NCBI GenBank assembly: GCA_938004315.1 | Contig: CALKWG010000375.1 | Location: forward strand, 1 to 44,599 | Source of the DNA: an uncultured Spirochaetaceae bacterium | GTDB taxonomy: Bacteria > Spirochaetota > Spirochaetia > Treponematales > UBA12059 | DNA length: 44,599 bases | Direction of reading: 5' to 3' | In this document: in pieces, positions 26,006 to 34,211 of the stretch | Layout of the letters: each line of letters begins with the position of its first letter | How positions within the stretch are numbered: position 1 is the first letter of the stretch | The notes under the pieces: model-generated | Told to the model about the DNA's origin: nothing | Seen by the model: the letters and a program-made list of their open reading frames with translations, nothing else | Database searches by the model: none | Made by a program: the position numbers and the translations under genes

Positions 26006-26570
26006 GCTCTACGAGGGCGACTTCGTCCGCACTTGGCCGGCGGCCATAGCCGAGGGCGGCCGCCCCGAGCGGGTCTTCGGCAACCTGCCGTACAACGCCG
26101 CCGGCGCCATCGTCGCCGCCCTGATCGAGGGCGCCGAGGCCCCGCGTCCGCCCCTCATGGTCTTCACCGTGCAGAAGGAGGCCGCCCAGCGCATGGCCGC
26201 CAAGCCGGGTACCAAGAACTACGCCGCCTTCACCGTGCTCTGCCAATCGGCCTACCAGGTCAAGCTGGCCTTCGACCTGCCGCCGGGCGTCTTCTGGCCC
26301 CAGCCGCGCGTCACCTCCTCCGTGGTCGTCATGCGCGCCCTGACCGAACCCCTGGCCTGCGCTGGAAGCCTGGACTTCACCCGCTTCACCCGCGCCGCCT
26401 TCTCGTCGCGGCGCAAGACCCTGCGCAACAACCTCAAGGCCGCCGGCTGGGCCGACGAGGCCCTGGCGGCCGCCGCCGAGAGGAGCGGCCTGGGCATGGA
26501 GCTCAGGGCGGAGGCCCTCTCGCCGGCCGAGCTCGCCGCGCTCTTCGATAGCTTGCCAACTCGGCTCTAA
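25593..26570 (+). CDS. ksgA: 16S rRNA (adenine1518/1519-N6,N6)-dimethyltransferase
   Basis: A 325-residue KsgA/Dim1 enzyme that dimethylates two adjacent adenines in the 3' hairpin of 16S rRNA late in 30S assembly. Motifs seen are MQKRFGQNFLV (family start signature, residue ~62), WEVGPGAGAMTWEAL (SAM motif I), AFEIDHGFARFV (motif II), VFGNLPYNAAGAIVAAL (catalytic motif IV, NLPY) and FWPQPRVTSSVV. The C-terminal helical domain follows. The first ~60 residues, Ser/Pro/Thr-rich, are an unusual low-complexity N-terminal extension. The start at 25593 is supported by the leaderless-type promoter. If translation instead began at an ATG just before MQKRFGQN, the extension would be absent. Confidence 0.92.
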   Translation: MQPTSGDGAPPASTLPETDEPSSSTSPAASGPNHPTPGSVPAPTDYDSPKALAAMLESQGFAMQKRFGQNFLVAGAARRRILSLLEAEPGCAAWEVGPGAGAMTWEALNLGWRLSAFEIDHGFARFVRDGFGEQPGFRLYEGDFVRTWPAAIAEGGRPERVFGNLPYNAAGAIVAALIEGAEAPRPPLMVFTVQKEAAQRMAAKPGTKNYAAFTVLCQSAYQVKLAFDLPPGVFWPQPRVTSSVVVMRALTEPLACAGSLDFTRFTRAAFSSRRKTLRNNLKAAGWADEALAAAAERSGLGMELRAEALSPAELAALFDSLPTRL

Positions 26571-26581
26571 ACCCGTATCAT
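26553..26581 (+). promoter_or_regulatory. Bactofilin promoter, leaderless type
   Basis: TTGCCA (26553-26558) and TATCAT (26576-26581) are spaced by exactly 17 bases, with seven bases to the ATG at 26589. The -35 lies inside the last codons of ksgA. No ribosome binding site precedes the ATG. Confidence 0.65.
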
Positions 26582-26588
26582 CGGCCCT

Positions 26589-26957
26589 ATGAGCGATATT
26601 TCATTGACCCCGGTGGACGAGGATACCCTCGACACCGTCCTCGCCAAGGACGTCGTGTTCAAGGGCACGCTGGCCTTCAAGGAGCCCCTGATGATCAAGG
26701 GCCGCGTGGCCGGCGCCGTGAAGAGCCAGAGCGACCTCTACGTCGACCTGGACGCGGTCGTCGAGGCCGACGTCGAGGCTCGCAACGTCAGCGTCCGCGG
26801 CATGGTCAAGGGCAATATCGCCGCGACGGGACGCGTGGAGATCTTCGCCTCCGGCTCGGTCCACGGCGACGTCCGCGCCGCCGAGATGACCATGGAGCCC
26901 GGCTGCCACTTCACCGGCTCCTGCACCATGACGGGGCGCAAGGATGCCCAAGCCTAA
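26589..26957 (+). CDS. Bactofilin-family cytoskeletal protein
   Basis: A 122-residue bactofilin (DUF583). The core (residues ~20-115) is a right-handed beta-helix built from repeated hydrophobic/Gly patterns: VVFKGTLAFKEPLMIKGRV, VDLDAVVEADVEARNV, GMVKGNIAATGRVEIF and GSVHGDVRAAEMTMEPGC. Bactofilins polymerise without nucleotide into membrane-associated filaments and organise cell shape or peptidoglycan enzymes. The last 14 bases overlap the start of the following TPR gene, so translation of the two is tightly linked. Confidence 0.9.
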   Translation: MSDISLTPVDEDTLDTVLAKDVVFKGTLAFKEPLMIKGRVAGAVKSQSDLYVDLDAVVEADVEARNVSVRGMVKGNIAATGRVEIFASGSVHGDVRAAEMTMEPGCHFTGSCTMTGRKDAQA

Positions 26958-27582
26958 GGCCGGCGGGCGCTTCGTCGCGCTCGTCGCCCTCTGCCTCGTC
27001 GCCCAGGCCTCCTTCGCGCAGGCCCGGCCCGACGCGCTCAGGCTATACCGGGAGGGCCGTTTCGAGGAGGCCCGCGCCGCCTGCATGGCCGAGCTCGAGG
27101 AGAACCCGAATAATATCGAGTCCTACGTCGTCCTTACCTGGAGCCTCGTGGCCCTGGGGCGCTACGCCGACGCCGAGCTTTACGCCACCCGCGCCTACGA
27201 GCGCGTACGCCGCGACCCCCGCATCGTCGAGATCCTGGGCGAGGCGGCCTACTTCCAGGGCAAGAACGAAGAGGCCCTGGCCCATTTCCAAAGCTACGTC
27301 AACCTCCTGCCCGACGGCTCGCGCCTGGGTGCCGTCTACTATTTCATGGGCGAGATCTATATCCGCAAGGAGCGCTGGGGCCACGCCGACATCGCCCTGC
27401 GCACCGCGCTGCAGTACGAGCCGCGCAACGCCCGATGGTGGACCCGCATGGGCTACGCGCGCGAACGGGGCGCGGATCAGGTCCACGCCCTGGCCGCCTA
27501 CGAAGAGGCCCTGAAGATCGACCCCTCCTTCGCCGACGCCCGCCAAGGCCGCGAGCGCATGCTAGCGCGCCTACGGAACTGA
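26944..27582 (+). CDS. Secreted TPR protein overlapping bactofilin gene
   Basis: A 212-residue protein with a signal peptide (residues ~8-25, FVALVALCLVAQASFAQ) and about four TPR units: PDALRLYREGRFEEARAAC, IESYVVLTWSLVALGRYADAELYATRAY, VEILGEAAYFQGKNEEALAHF and AALRTALQYEP-like. It is a periplasmic interaction protein of unknown partner. Its ATG lies within the bactofilin coding sequence (14-base overlap) with AAGG just upstream. A membrane-side bactofilin co-translated with an exported TPR protein suggests a link between cytoskeleton and periplasmic machinery; that is inference. Confidence 0.85.
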   Translation: MPKPKAGGRFVALVALCLVAQASFAQARPDALRLYREGRFEEARAACMAELEENPNNIESYVVLTWSLVALGRYADAELYATRAYERVRRDPRIVEILGEAAYFQGKNEEALAHFQSYVNLLPDGSRLGAVYYFMGEIYIRKERWGHADIALRTALQYEPRNARWWTRMGYARERGADQVHALAAYEEALKIDPSFADARQGRERMLARLRN

Positions 27583-27587
27583 GCCCC

Positions 27588-28979
27588 GTGCCCCGCTTCC
27601 GAGTCGCCTTCCGCACCTTCGGCTGCCGGCTGAACCAGGCCGAGAGCGAGCAGGCCGCCGCCGCCTTCCAGGCCGCCGGCGCAGAGCTCGTGCCCTTCGG
27701 CTCGCCGGCCGAGCTCGTCGTCTTCAATACCTGCACCGTGACCAGCAAGGCCGAGCAGAAGGCCCGCCGCGAGCTCCGCCTGGCCCTGCGCCTCAACCCC
27801 GACGTCCTGGCCCTGGCTACCGGCTGCTACGCGGAGCTGGACGGCCCCGCGCTCGAGGCCATAGGCCCCCGCGTCCTGGCCCTGCCCGGCTCGCAGAAAG
27901 GCGCCCTGGGCGGCCTGGCCGTCGCCCTGGCGTCCGCCTTCGCCGAGGGCCTCGACCCGCTCGACGAGGCGCGGCTCTATCTGGCCGAGTCGGCGGGGCA
28001 ATCCTTCGATCCCTTCGCTTGGACGCCCGGCGACCAGCGCCACCGCTCCCGCGCCGCGCTCAAGATAGAGGACGGCTGCGACAACCGCTGTACTTACTGC
28101 AGGGTCTGCCTGGCCCGCGGCAGGGCGACGAGCCTTGAGCCGGCGATGGTCGTCGAGCGCGCGCGACAACTGGCCGCCCTAGGCTACCCCGAGATCGTCC
28201 TCACCGGCGTCAACCTCTCCCAGTACCGCGCCGGGGGCCTCGGATTCCCCGGCCTCCTCAAGCTCCTGTGCGACGAGACCGAGGGCGTCGCCTACCGCGT
28301 GTCCAGCTACGAGCCCGACAAGATCGACGATTCGTTCTTGGCCGCCTTCGCCCTGCCGCGCGTGCGGCCCTTCCTGCACCTGGCGCTGCAGTCCGGCTCG
28401 GACGCGGTCCTGCGCGCCATGGGGCGGGCCTATCGACGCGAACGCGCCTTGGCCGCCGCCGGCGAGACCCGAGCAGCCAAGGGCGACCCCTTCGTGTCGG
28501 CCGACCTCATCGTGGGCTTCCCCGGGGAGGGCGAGGCCGAGTTCCGAGAGACCATGGCGGCCTTGGCCGAGCTCGACCCCGCCTGGGTGCATGTCTTTAC
28601 CTTCAGCCCGCGCCCCGGCACCAAGGCCGCCGCCATGGGCCCGCGCGTGCCCGAGCGGCTAGCCGCCGAGCGCGCGGCCGCCGTGGCCGCCCTGGCCCGC
28701 GCCGGCCGCCGCCGCTTTACCGAGCGCCGCCTCGGCGCCGTCCTCGAGGCCATGCCCGAGATCGCCGGGGACGAAGGCGCCGAGGGCGAATCTGCCGATA
28801 CTCTAGGGGGCGAAGGGGCGGGCTCCGAGCTCCGCGCGCTCTCGGCGGATTACCTGCGCCTTTCGGTAAGCGGCCTAATCCTTGGATCGGACGCCAAGCG
28901 CCGAGCCTCGTTCTCGTGCCGGCTCGTCGCCCTGACGGACGAGCCGGAGCTGGACGCCCACGCCGAATTCGTGCCGTAA
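27588..28979 (+). CDS. mtaB: tRNA N6-threonylcarbamoyladenosine (t6A37) methylthiotransferase
   Basis: A 463-residue radical-SAM methylthiotransferase of the MtaB (YqeV) type, which adds a methylthio group to t6A37 of tRNAs reading ANN codons. The UPF0004 domain has FRTFGCRLNQAESEQ (Cys13), FNTCTV (Cys49) and ATGCYAEL (Cys80). The GCRLNQ form separates MtaB from MiaB and RimO. The radical-SAM cluster is CDNRCTYC (Cys164, 168, 171). PFLHLALQSGSD and DLIVGFPGE are the later family motifs. The C-terminal ~70 residues resemble a TRAM domain with an acidic insertion. It starts with GTG 27588, five bases after the TPR gene stop, and is probably in the bactofilin operon. Confidence 0.88.
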   Translation: MPRFRVAFRTFGCRLNQAESEQAAAAFQAAGAELVPFGSPAELVVFNTCTVTSKAEQKARRELRLALRLNPDVLALATGCYAELDGPALEAIGPRVLALPGSQKGALGGLAVALASAFAEGLDPLDEARLYLAESAGQSFDPFAWTPGDQRHRSRAALKIEDGCDNRCTYCRVCLARGRATSLEPAMVVERARQLAALGYPEIVLTGVNLSQYRAGGLGFPGLLKLLCDETEGVAYRVSSYEPDKIDDSFLAAFALPRVRPFLHLALQSGSDAVLRAMGRAYRRERALAAAGETRAAKGDPFVSADLIVGFPGEGEAEFRETMAALAELDPAWVHVFTFSPRPGTKAAAMGPRVPERLAAERAAAVAALARAGRRRFTERRLGAVLEAMPEIAGDEGAEGESADTLGGEGAGSELRALSADYLRLSVSGLILGSDAKRRASFSCRLVALTDEPELDAHAEFVP

Positions 28980-29004
28980 ACGGCGCAGGCGGCCCGCGCC
29001 CGTC

Positions 29005-29032
29005 TTGAAACGAAAGGCGCTTGTGCTATAGT
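29005..29032 (+). promoter_or_regulatory. Promoter of first lipoprotein/porin pair
   Basis: TTGAAA (29005-29010) and TATAGT (29027-29032) are spaced by 16 bases, and the -10 is TG-extended (TGCTATAGT). Transcription should begin near 29039, giving a 40-base leader that ends with a strong GGAGG before ATG 29079. This is a leadered promoter, in contrast to many others here. Confidence 0.6.
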
Positions 29033-29078
29033 TATTTTGGAGATTTTTCCCGTCGAACCCCTTGGCCCGGAGGTTTAT

Positions 29079-29837
29079 ATGAAGCGCCATCTACAGCTCG
29101 CGGCCGTCGCCGCGCTTGCCCTCTCGCTCGCCTCATGCGACGCGCTGGACAGGCTCTTAGCCGTCAACCTGTTCTACACGCCGCTTGAAGTCAGCGCTTC
29201 GGATATTCAGGGGATGAGCCTGGACGAGCTAACAAGGCAGGCGGAGAGTCCCGAGTTTTATAGCGAAGTCTACGGGGATCCAGCCGCTAAGGCGGCCTTC
29301 GAGGCCAAGATCACGGCTGGCTTAGGCTCCTCGGACCCAGCGACCCGTCAGCAGTCGGCCATTCTCGGTGCTGATATGCTTATATACGGTAGCGGCGCGG
29401 ACCAGGTCATAAATAACGTCGTAAATTCGATGACCGATATCCTTGATAATCCTCCGCTCGACGACGACGACTTCCAGGCCCTGATCGAAGCCATCGTACC
29501 GGCCTCATTGCTCGGCGACGAGGCGGCATTCAAGTCGATGATAAACGCCCTAGCCGATGCCGCCAGCTATTATGATCAGTTGGGAGCTTCCATCGGCGCG
29601 GGGGATTACGTTTACGACGGCGCGAACGCGGGGGAGATCGCCATGAACGCGCTGCTCGCCACGATGGTCGATAGCGTTACCGTCCCGGGCGGATATACCG
29701 ACGCCGGCGACTATTTCTACTACCTTTTAACCGATCCGGCACCGGCTACGCCGACGGTAAGTTTCAGTACCGAAGGCAATAATCTCACCAATCTCTTGGC
29801 GGCCGCCGGCCTCGATTCGATCGACATTACCCTGTAA
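29079..29837 (+). CDS. Helical lipoprotein paired with outer-membrane barrel (pair 1)
   Basis: A 252-residue predicted lipoprotein: signal peptide and lipobox LSLASC (Cys near residue 20), then a helical, acidic, Ala-rich mature domain (MSLDELTRQAESPEFYSEV, QSAILGADMLIYGSGADQVI, DDDDFQALIEAIVPASLL). No family is recognised. The gene lies ten bases upstream of a beta-barrel gene. The same gene order recurs at 31104-32983, which suggests the lipoprotein works with the barrel. Start at 29079 has GGAGG six bases upstream. Codon choice is somewhat more AT-rich than in the housekeeping genes nearby. Confidence 0.78.
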   Translation: MKRHLQLAAVAALALSLASCDALDRLLAVNLFYTPLEVSASDIQGMSLDELTRQAESPEFYSEVYGDPAAKAAFEAKITAGLGSSDPATRQQSAILGADMLIYGSGADQVINNVVNSMTDILDNPPLDDDDFQALIEAIVPASLLGDEAAFKSMINALADAASYYDQLGASIGAGDYVYDGANAGEIAMNALLATMVDSVTVPGGYTDAGDYFYYLLTDPAPATPTVSFSTEGNNLTNLLAAAGLDSIDITL

Positions 29838-29846
29838 GGAGGCCCC

Positions 29847-30998
29847 ATGAAACGCCTACTGCCTATACTGTTCGCCTCCTGCTTCATCCTGGCCGCCAGC
29901 GCCCAAGAGCGCTTCTCTGAACTCCGCCCCAAAGATCCGCGCGCCATGGCCATGGGCGACACGACCCAGGCCCTATCCTCCGGCTATCAGGGCTTCTTCG
30001 GCAATCCGGCCGCCTTCGCCGACGGCAAGGGCGAGCTTAGCCTGCTCGACGCGAGCGCATGGCTGTATATCTCGCCCACGACCTCGAACATCGCCGCGCT
30101 GCAGACGGCCATGGGGCAGAGCGGCCCCGATATCGTCACCACCCTGAACGATCTCATCACCACCAACGGCATAGGCGGCGGCGGCGCCTTCGGCATCGGC
30201 TACGCCGGCGGCGGCTTAGGCATAGGCCTGACCACCGTGGTCGATAGCTACGTATGGGGCAAGAACGCGCTCGGCGCGGAGGGTACCCTCGACGCGCAGG
30301 TATCGCTCACCCTTGGCGTGGCCTTCCCGCTACCGCTCTTCGGCCTGGACCTAAGCGTCGGCGGCGGCCTACGGCCCTTCCTACGCATGACCGGGCCGAT
30401 CAGCTCCACCCAGCTGACTTCTCTCATGACCGGCGGCTCCATAGACGCGGCCATCGGCGGCGCGGCGGTCGACGTGGGCTTCGGCCTCGCCGGCGACGTC
30501 GGCGCCAAGCTTAATCTGGGCAAGCGCCTGGCCATCGGCCTGTCGGTGCGCGATATCGGCACCGAGCAGCGCTTCAGCCCGTCCACCTTCGGCGAGGTGC
30601 TCGATTACCTCGGCCAGGGCGACCTTCCGCCCTCCGATTCCCACGTGACCTACCTGATGTACCCCGACATAACCCTGGGCGCCTCGTTCAGGCCTATAGT
30701 CGGTCCGCTTTCGGGGCTCGTCGACCTGTTATTCCTCGTCGAACTACAGGATCCGGTCGGCGTCATACAGGAGCAAAAGACCGTCCTGCAGCTCCTGCAT
30801 GCCGGCGCGGAGGCGCGGTTCCTCGGCGGGCTCTTCAGCCTGCGCGGCGGCGTCAATCAGGGCTACCTGTCCATGGGCGTGGGTATGGAGCTCTTGGCGC
30901 TCAAGCTGAACGTCGGCCTCTTCACCGAGGAGCTTGGCTTCAGGCCGGGCGACCGGCCGCGCACCGGCGTGGCGGCCCAGCTAGCCCTGCGTTTCTAA
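29847..30998 (+). CDS. Outer-membrane beta-barrel protein, UPF0164/FadL-like (pair 1)
   Basis: A 383-residue predicted outer-membrane protein. It has a signal peptide (residues 1-19, cleaved near ASA-QE) and then the family start pattern DPRAMAMGDTTQALSSGYQGFFGNPAAFA. This PorV/FadL-like signature places the conserved NPA after a short hatch segment. The remainder alternates Gly-rich turns with amphipathic strands, and the protein ends in Phe (LALRF), a BAM recognition signal. Spirochaetes carry several such barrels, some related to long-chain fatty acid transporters. The specific cargo is not known. AAGGAGG lies before the ATG. An intrinsic terminator follows at 31009. Confidence 0.82.
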   Translation: MKRLLPILFASCFILAASAQERFSELRPKDPRAMAMGDTTQALSSGYQGFFGNPAAFADGKGELSLLDASAWLYISPTTSNIAALQTAMGQSGPDIVTTLNDLITTNGIGGGGAFGIGYAGGGLGIGLTTVVDSYVWGKNALGAEGTLDAQVSLTLGVAFPLPLFGLDLSVGGGLRPFLRMTGPISSTQLTSLMTGGSIDAAIGGAAVDVGFGLAGDVGAKLNLGKRLAIGLSVRDIGTEQRFSPSTFGEVLDYLGQGDLPPSDSHVTYLMYPDITLGASFRPIVGPLSGLVDLLFLVELQDPVGVIQEQKTVLQLLHAGAEARFLGGLFSLRGGVNQGYLSMGVGMELLALKLNVGLFTEELGFRPGDRPRTGVAAQLALRF

Positions 30999-31008
30999 GC
31001 TATGCAAG

Positions 31009-31043
31009 CGCGGCGCGGCTTTTTGGCCGCGCCGTTTCATTTT
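31009..31043 (+). terminator. Intrinsic terminator after first barrel gene
   Basis: CGGCGCGGC (31011-31019) and GCCGCGCCG (31026-31034) form a perfect nine-base-pair stem with loop TTTTTG, followed by TTTCATTTT. It separates the two lipoprotein/barrel units into different transcripts. Confidence 0.85.
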
Positions 31044-31103
31044 CTGGCGGGCCGCGCCGATACTGTAACGTACGACCGACGCCAGCGCGAAAGGACCATC
31101 GCC

Positions 31104-31814
31104 GTGACCAGGAAAGGCTATAGCGCGGCCATCGCCGCCGCCCTCGCCGCGCTTCTAGCGGCCTCGTGCCAGCAGATCTTTACCACCTCCCTCGCCAAGG
31201 GCCTGGCCAGGGATCCGTCGAGCTACAAATTCCCCGCCAATATGGCGGTTTCGGATGCTGCGTACTACCTAGCTCAGTCGCAGGGCGACCCGGCGGTGGC
31301 CGCCGCGCTCGTGACGCCGCTTTTTAACGCGGTCCAGGCGGCGACGCCGGGTACGGTTGCCTATGACCAGGCGGCCCAACTTTTAGCCGAAGCGGTTGTA
31401 CAGTCTACCGGCATCAATCAAGCCTTGGCCGATACGATCGCGGCCTTGCCGAGCGACCTTTCTAATATTGATCAAACTACGCTCGAAGCCCTCTTGACCA
31501 ACTTTCAGTCGGTCGGTCTGAGCGCTACGGAAATCGCTGCGCTGACCGTCCTAGAGGCATCGCCACTACCTGGTACCATGACCGCCGAGCAGGCTTACAC
31601 GATCGCAACAGTACTTTTTCTACAAGCGGTTCAAGAAACCCCAGGCGCGAGCCTGGCGGAGCTGACCACACTTGACCCTGATGAGCTAGATAATTGTCCA
31701 TCTTTTTTACTAGCCCAGAATTTCTTGACCAAAGGCGGAACGATTGAAGATGGCCAGCCATCTTTATTAGGGACCATACTGAGCGACCTGGCCTCATTAT
31801 TGAATCCACCGTGA
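31104..31814 (+). CDS. Helical lipoprotein paired with outer-membrane barrel (pair 2)
   Basis: A 236-residue predicted lipoprotein. The GTG start at 31104 is chosen because it yields a proper signal peptide with lipobox LLAASC (Cys near residue 23) and has AAAGGA upstream. The mature part is helical, Ala/Thr/Leu-rich and Cys-poor (SDAAYYLAQSQGDPAVAAAL, YDQAAQLLAEAVVQSTGINQAL). Overall architecture matches the pair-1 lipoprotein, though I see little direct identity. The last ~110 codons (31480-31814) are clearly more AT-rich than neighbouring genes, suggesting rapid change or acquisition. It is followed by the second barrel gene after ~20 bases. Confidence 0.75.
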   Translation: MTRKGYSAAIAAALAALLAASCQQIFTTSLAKGLARDPSSYKFPANMAVSDAAYYLAQSQGDPAVAAALVTPLFNAVQAATPGTVAYDQAAQLLAEAVVQSTGINQALADTIAALPSDLSNIDQTTLEALLTNFQSVGLSATEIAALTVLEASPLPGTMTAEQAYTIATVLFLQAVQETPGASLAELTTLDPDELDNCPSFLLAQNFLTKGGTIEDGQPSLLGTILSDLASLLNPP

Positions 31815-31834
31815 CGAAGGTGAAGAGGTTATAC

Positions 31835-32983
31835 ATGAAGCGAACCGCTATCGTAGGCTTCTACACGGCCATGATGTTTTTACCTCTTTCCCTCTCCGCC
31901 GCCCCGATAAAGCTGGCGCCGGCGACGCCGGTCAACCCGCGCCTGGCGGCCATGGGCGGCCCGCACGCGGCCGGCGCGGGCGGCTTCGACGCGCTGTTCG
32001 AGAATCCCGCCGGCTTCGCGGACGAGCGGACCGTGCTCTCGGTCTCTACTCTCGGGCTCGCGGTCTCCGGCCCGGTCTTCGATATAGCTAACCTGCTCCT
32101 AGGCGGCGGCGATCCGCTTTCAGGCCTCGTCGGCCTCCTCGACCCCGCCGGCCGGCTCCTCGTCGGCGCCGACCTGGGCGGCCCCTTGGCCTTCGGCTAC
32201 GTCGGCAAGGGCCTGGGCTTCGGGGTGTTCAATCGCACGGTGACCAAGGTGGACGCGGTATCCGCCTTAAACGCGACGGCGACCTTGGCCGAAGAAATCC
32301 TGGTCGTGGGCGGCTACGCGCATCGCATCGAGCTGGGCGACGGGCACCTGTTGGACCTGGGAATCATGCCCAAGGCATTCATGCGGGCTCAGTTCACCAG
32401 CGTCGGCACCGTAGAGACCACCCTCGCGCCGCTTATGAACCCGGCTAACCTCTTAGGCGCCACGCCCTTCGCCATCGTCTCAGGCATCGGCTTCGACCTG
32501 GGCCTGCGCTGGGACGGCCCCTTCGGCCTCTCGGCCGGCATCGTGGCGCGCGACCTCTATAGCCCGGCCATGCTGAGCTCCTACGCCAGCTTCGCCGATT
32601 ACCAGGCCGACCCCAGCGTCGCGGCCGACTATGCCGTCGTCCCCGCCGATCTATCGATCGGCCTGCGCTACGCGTTGCCCTTCGCCTTCCTGCGCGACTT
32701 AGGCATCGAGACCGCGCTGCTCGTCGACTACCGCGACCTCTTGGACCTATTTACCCCGCTACCTCGCAACCCGATCCTGAACTTGAGCGCCGGCGCCGAA
32801 TTCTCCTTGCTTGAGATCTTGTATCTACGCGGCGGCTTCCGCGACGGCCTCCCGTCCGCGGGCTTCGGCGTCGACTTAAGCTGGTTCACCATGAACCTGG
32901 CCATGTACGGGACCGAGGCCGGCTTGGAGCCCGGCGCCCGGCCGGTCTTCAACCTGGCGCTATCGTTCGATTTCAGGTATTAA
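31835..32983 (+). CDS. Outer-membrane beta-barrel protein, UPF0164/FadL-like (pair 2)
   Basis: A 382-residue predicted outer-membrane protein of the same kind as 29847-30998. It has a signal peptide ending near LSLSAA, and then NPRLAAMGGPHAAGAGGFDALFENPAGFAD, which matches the MG...NPA start pattern of the first barrel. Strand-turn alternation continues to a C-terminal aromatic (LSFDFRY). ATG 31835 is preferred over an in-frame GTG at 31811 because AAGAGG lies six bases before it and the signal peptide is then normal. The barrel is probably a paralogue of the pair-1 protein; substrate unknown. Confidence 0.82.
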   Translation: MKRTAIVGFYTAMMFLPLSLSAAPIKLAPATPVNPRLAAMGGPHAAGAGGFDALFENPAGFADERTVLSVSTLGLAVSGPVFDIANLLLGGGDPLSGLVGLLDPAGRLLVGADLGGPLAFGYVGKGLGFGVFNRTVTKVDAVSALNATATLAEEILVVGGYAHRIELGDGHLLDLGIMPKAFMRAQFTSVGTVETTLAPLMNPANLLGATPFAIVSGIGFDLGLRWDGPFGLSAGIVARDLYSPAMLSSYASFADYQADPSVAADYAVVPADLSIGLRYALPFAFLRDLGIETALLVDYRDLLDLFTPLPRNPILNLSAGAEFSLLEILYLRGGFRDGLPSAGFGVDLSWFTMNLAMYGTEAGLEPGARPVFNLALSFDFRY

Positions 32984-33013
32984 GGCGTGAGCGGACCGGC
33001 TTCGAATTTATAA

Positions 33014-34207
33014 CTAGAGCGCCGGGTCTAATAGAAAGTCCCTAAGTCGTACGACAGGTATGCCGTTCCGTCCGCTCATGGGGGCGGCCGCTAGGCTTAT
33101 GACCGATTTCGGCCATTGGTCGTCGATGAATTCTAAAGCGCCGAACTCCCTGTCGACGGTGCTTTGGCTGTCCAGTGCGGCGCATACCTGATAGTAGCGT
33201 CGCGCATCGGCTCGTTGGGCGACGAAATCTATTTCTCTGTCTCCCCAAACGCCTACGGAGACCTGCCAGCCGCGACGGTAGAGCTCTAGGTAGACGGTAT
33301 TTTCCACGATACCGGCGATATTCGCGTTGCCTGCGCCGAGCAGCCCCTGCCTAAGTCCGACGTCGCCTACATAATATTTTTCACTGTACTCAAGATGCTG
33401 ACGACCACGTAAATCCAATCTTCGGACTCGGCGTAGAAGGAAGGCATCGCATAGGTAGCCAAGGTAATTGACGGTCGTATCGATCGATACGGATCGGCCT
33501 TGGGATTTCCAGTATTCGCTGATCCGCCGCGCGCTCGTTATATTACCGGTATTATCGAAGCAAAAAGCCAGTATACGTCGTAGCGCGTCCGGATCTCGTA
33601 TCGAGCGGCGTTGAACGACGTCACGCATAAGGATCGCGTCGACCAGCGTCGCGGCGTATGCCGCCGCGTTCTCCTCGTCGTAGCCGAGCGCGTGCAGGAT
33701 CGGGAAACCTCCTATCCGAAGATAGCGCGCCAAGTCATCCTCGCTGCCATCGTTACCCTTTGACGAAGCTAGCTCGGCGAAAGAAAGCGTCTCCACAGGG
33801 ATCTCGATTACCCTGCCCGTAAGGAGCGAGCCAAGATCCGAAGTCAGGAGGCCGGCGTTGGATCCGGTTAGTACGCATTTGACCGAGCCGTCGGCGAGGA
33901 GCGATGCCGCGAGCCGTTCCCATGAGGCCACCTCTTGCGCCTCGTCGAGGAGTAAATATCCGCCATGCGGTAAGCGTTCGGCGACGTAGCGGCCCATAGC
34001 TCTATAGTCCCGCAAAGCGTCGAACTCAAGGGATTCCATGTTGACCTTAAGTATCTTACTTGGATCGACGCCTCGTCTGACTAGGTCATCCGCATATAAA
34101 TTCAGAATTGAGCTTTTCCCGCAGCGTCGGATGCCGGTTAATACGGGGATGAGCGGTAGTCGTTCCGCATGCCGAAGTCTGTCTATGTACGATGGCCGGG
34201 CTATCAT
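33014..34207 (-). CDS. AAA-family ATPase with C-terminal DUF4143 nuclease-like domain
   Basis: A 397-residue P-loop protein of the widespread AAA_14/DUF4143 family. Walker A is TGIRRCGKSS (residues ~24-33), Walker B is GGYLLLDEAQEV, and SNAGLL is the sensor region. The C-terminal domain (~200-390) ends with the DREIDFVAQRAD signature, a PD-(D/E)xK-like Asp/Glu pair seen in many DUF4143 proteins. Function is unproven; such genes are mobile and patchily distributed. Base composition is lower in G+C than its neighbours, and it is bounded by tRNA-Lys, consistent with acquisition. I place the start at 34207 (MIARPSYIDRL, the usual family start). A longer frame to 34318 only translates the promoter repeats. 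Confidence 0.87.
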   Translation of the reverse strand: MIARPSYIDRLRHAERLPLIPVLTGIRRCGKSSILNLYADDLVRRGVDPSKILKVNMESLEFDALRDYRAMGRYVAERLPHGGYLLLDEAQEVASWERLAASLLADGSVKCVLTGSNAGLLTSDLGSLLTGRVIEIPVETLSFAELASSKGNDGSEDDLARYLRIGGFPILHALGYDEENAAAYAATLVDAILMRDVVQRRSIRDPDALRRILAFCFDNTGNITSARRISEYWKSQGRSVSIDTTVNYLGYLCDAFLLRRVRRLDLRGRQHLEYSEKYYVGDVGLRQGLLGAGNANIAGIVENTVYLELYRRGWQVSVGVWGDREIDFVAQRADARRYYQVCAALDSQSTVDREFGALEFIDDQWPKSVISLAAAPMSGRNGIPVVRLRDFLLDPAL

Positions 34208-34211
34208 ATCG

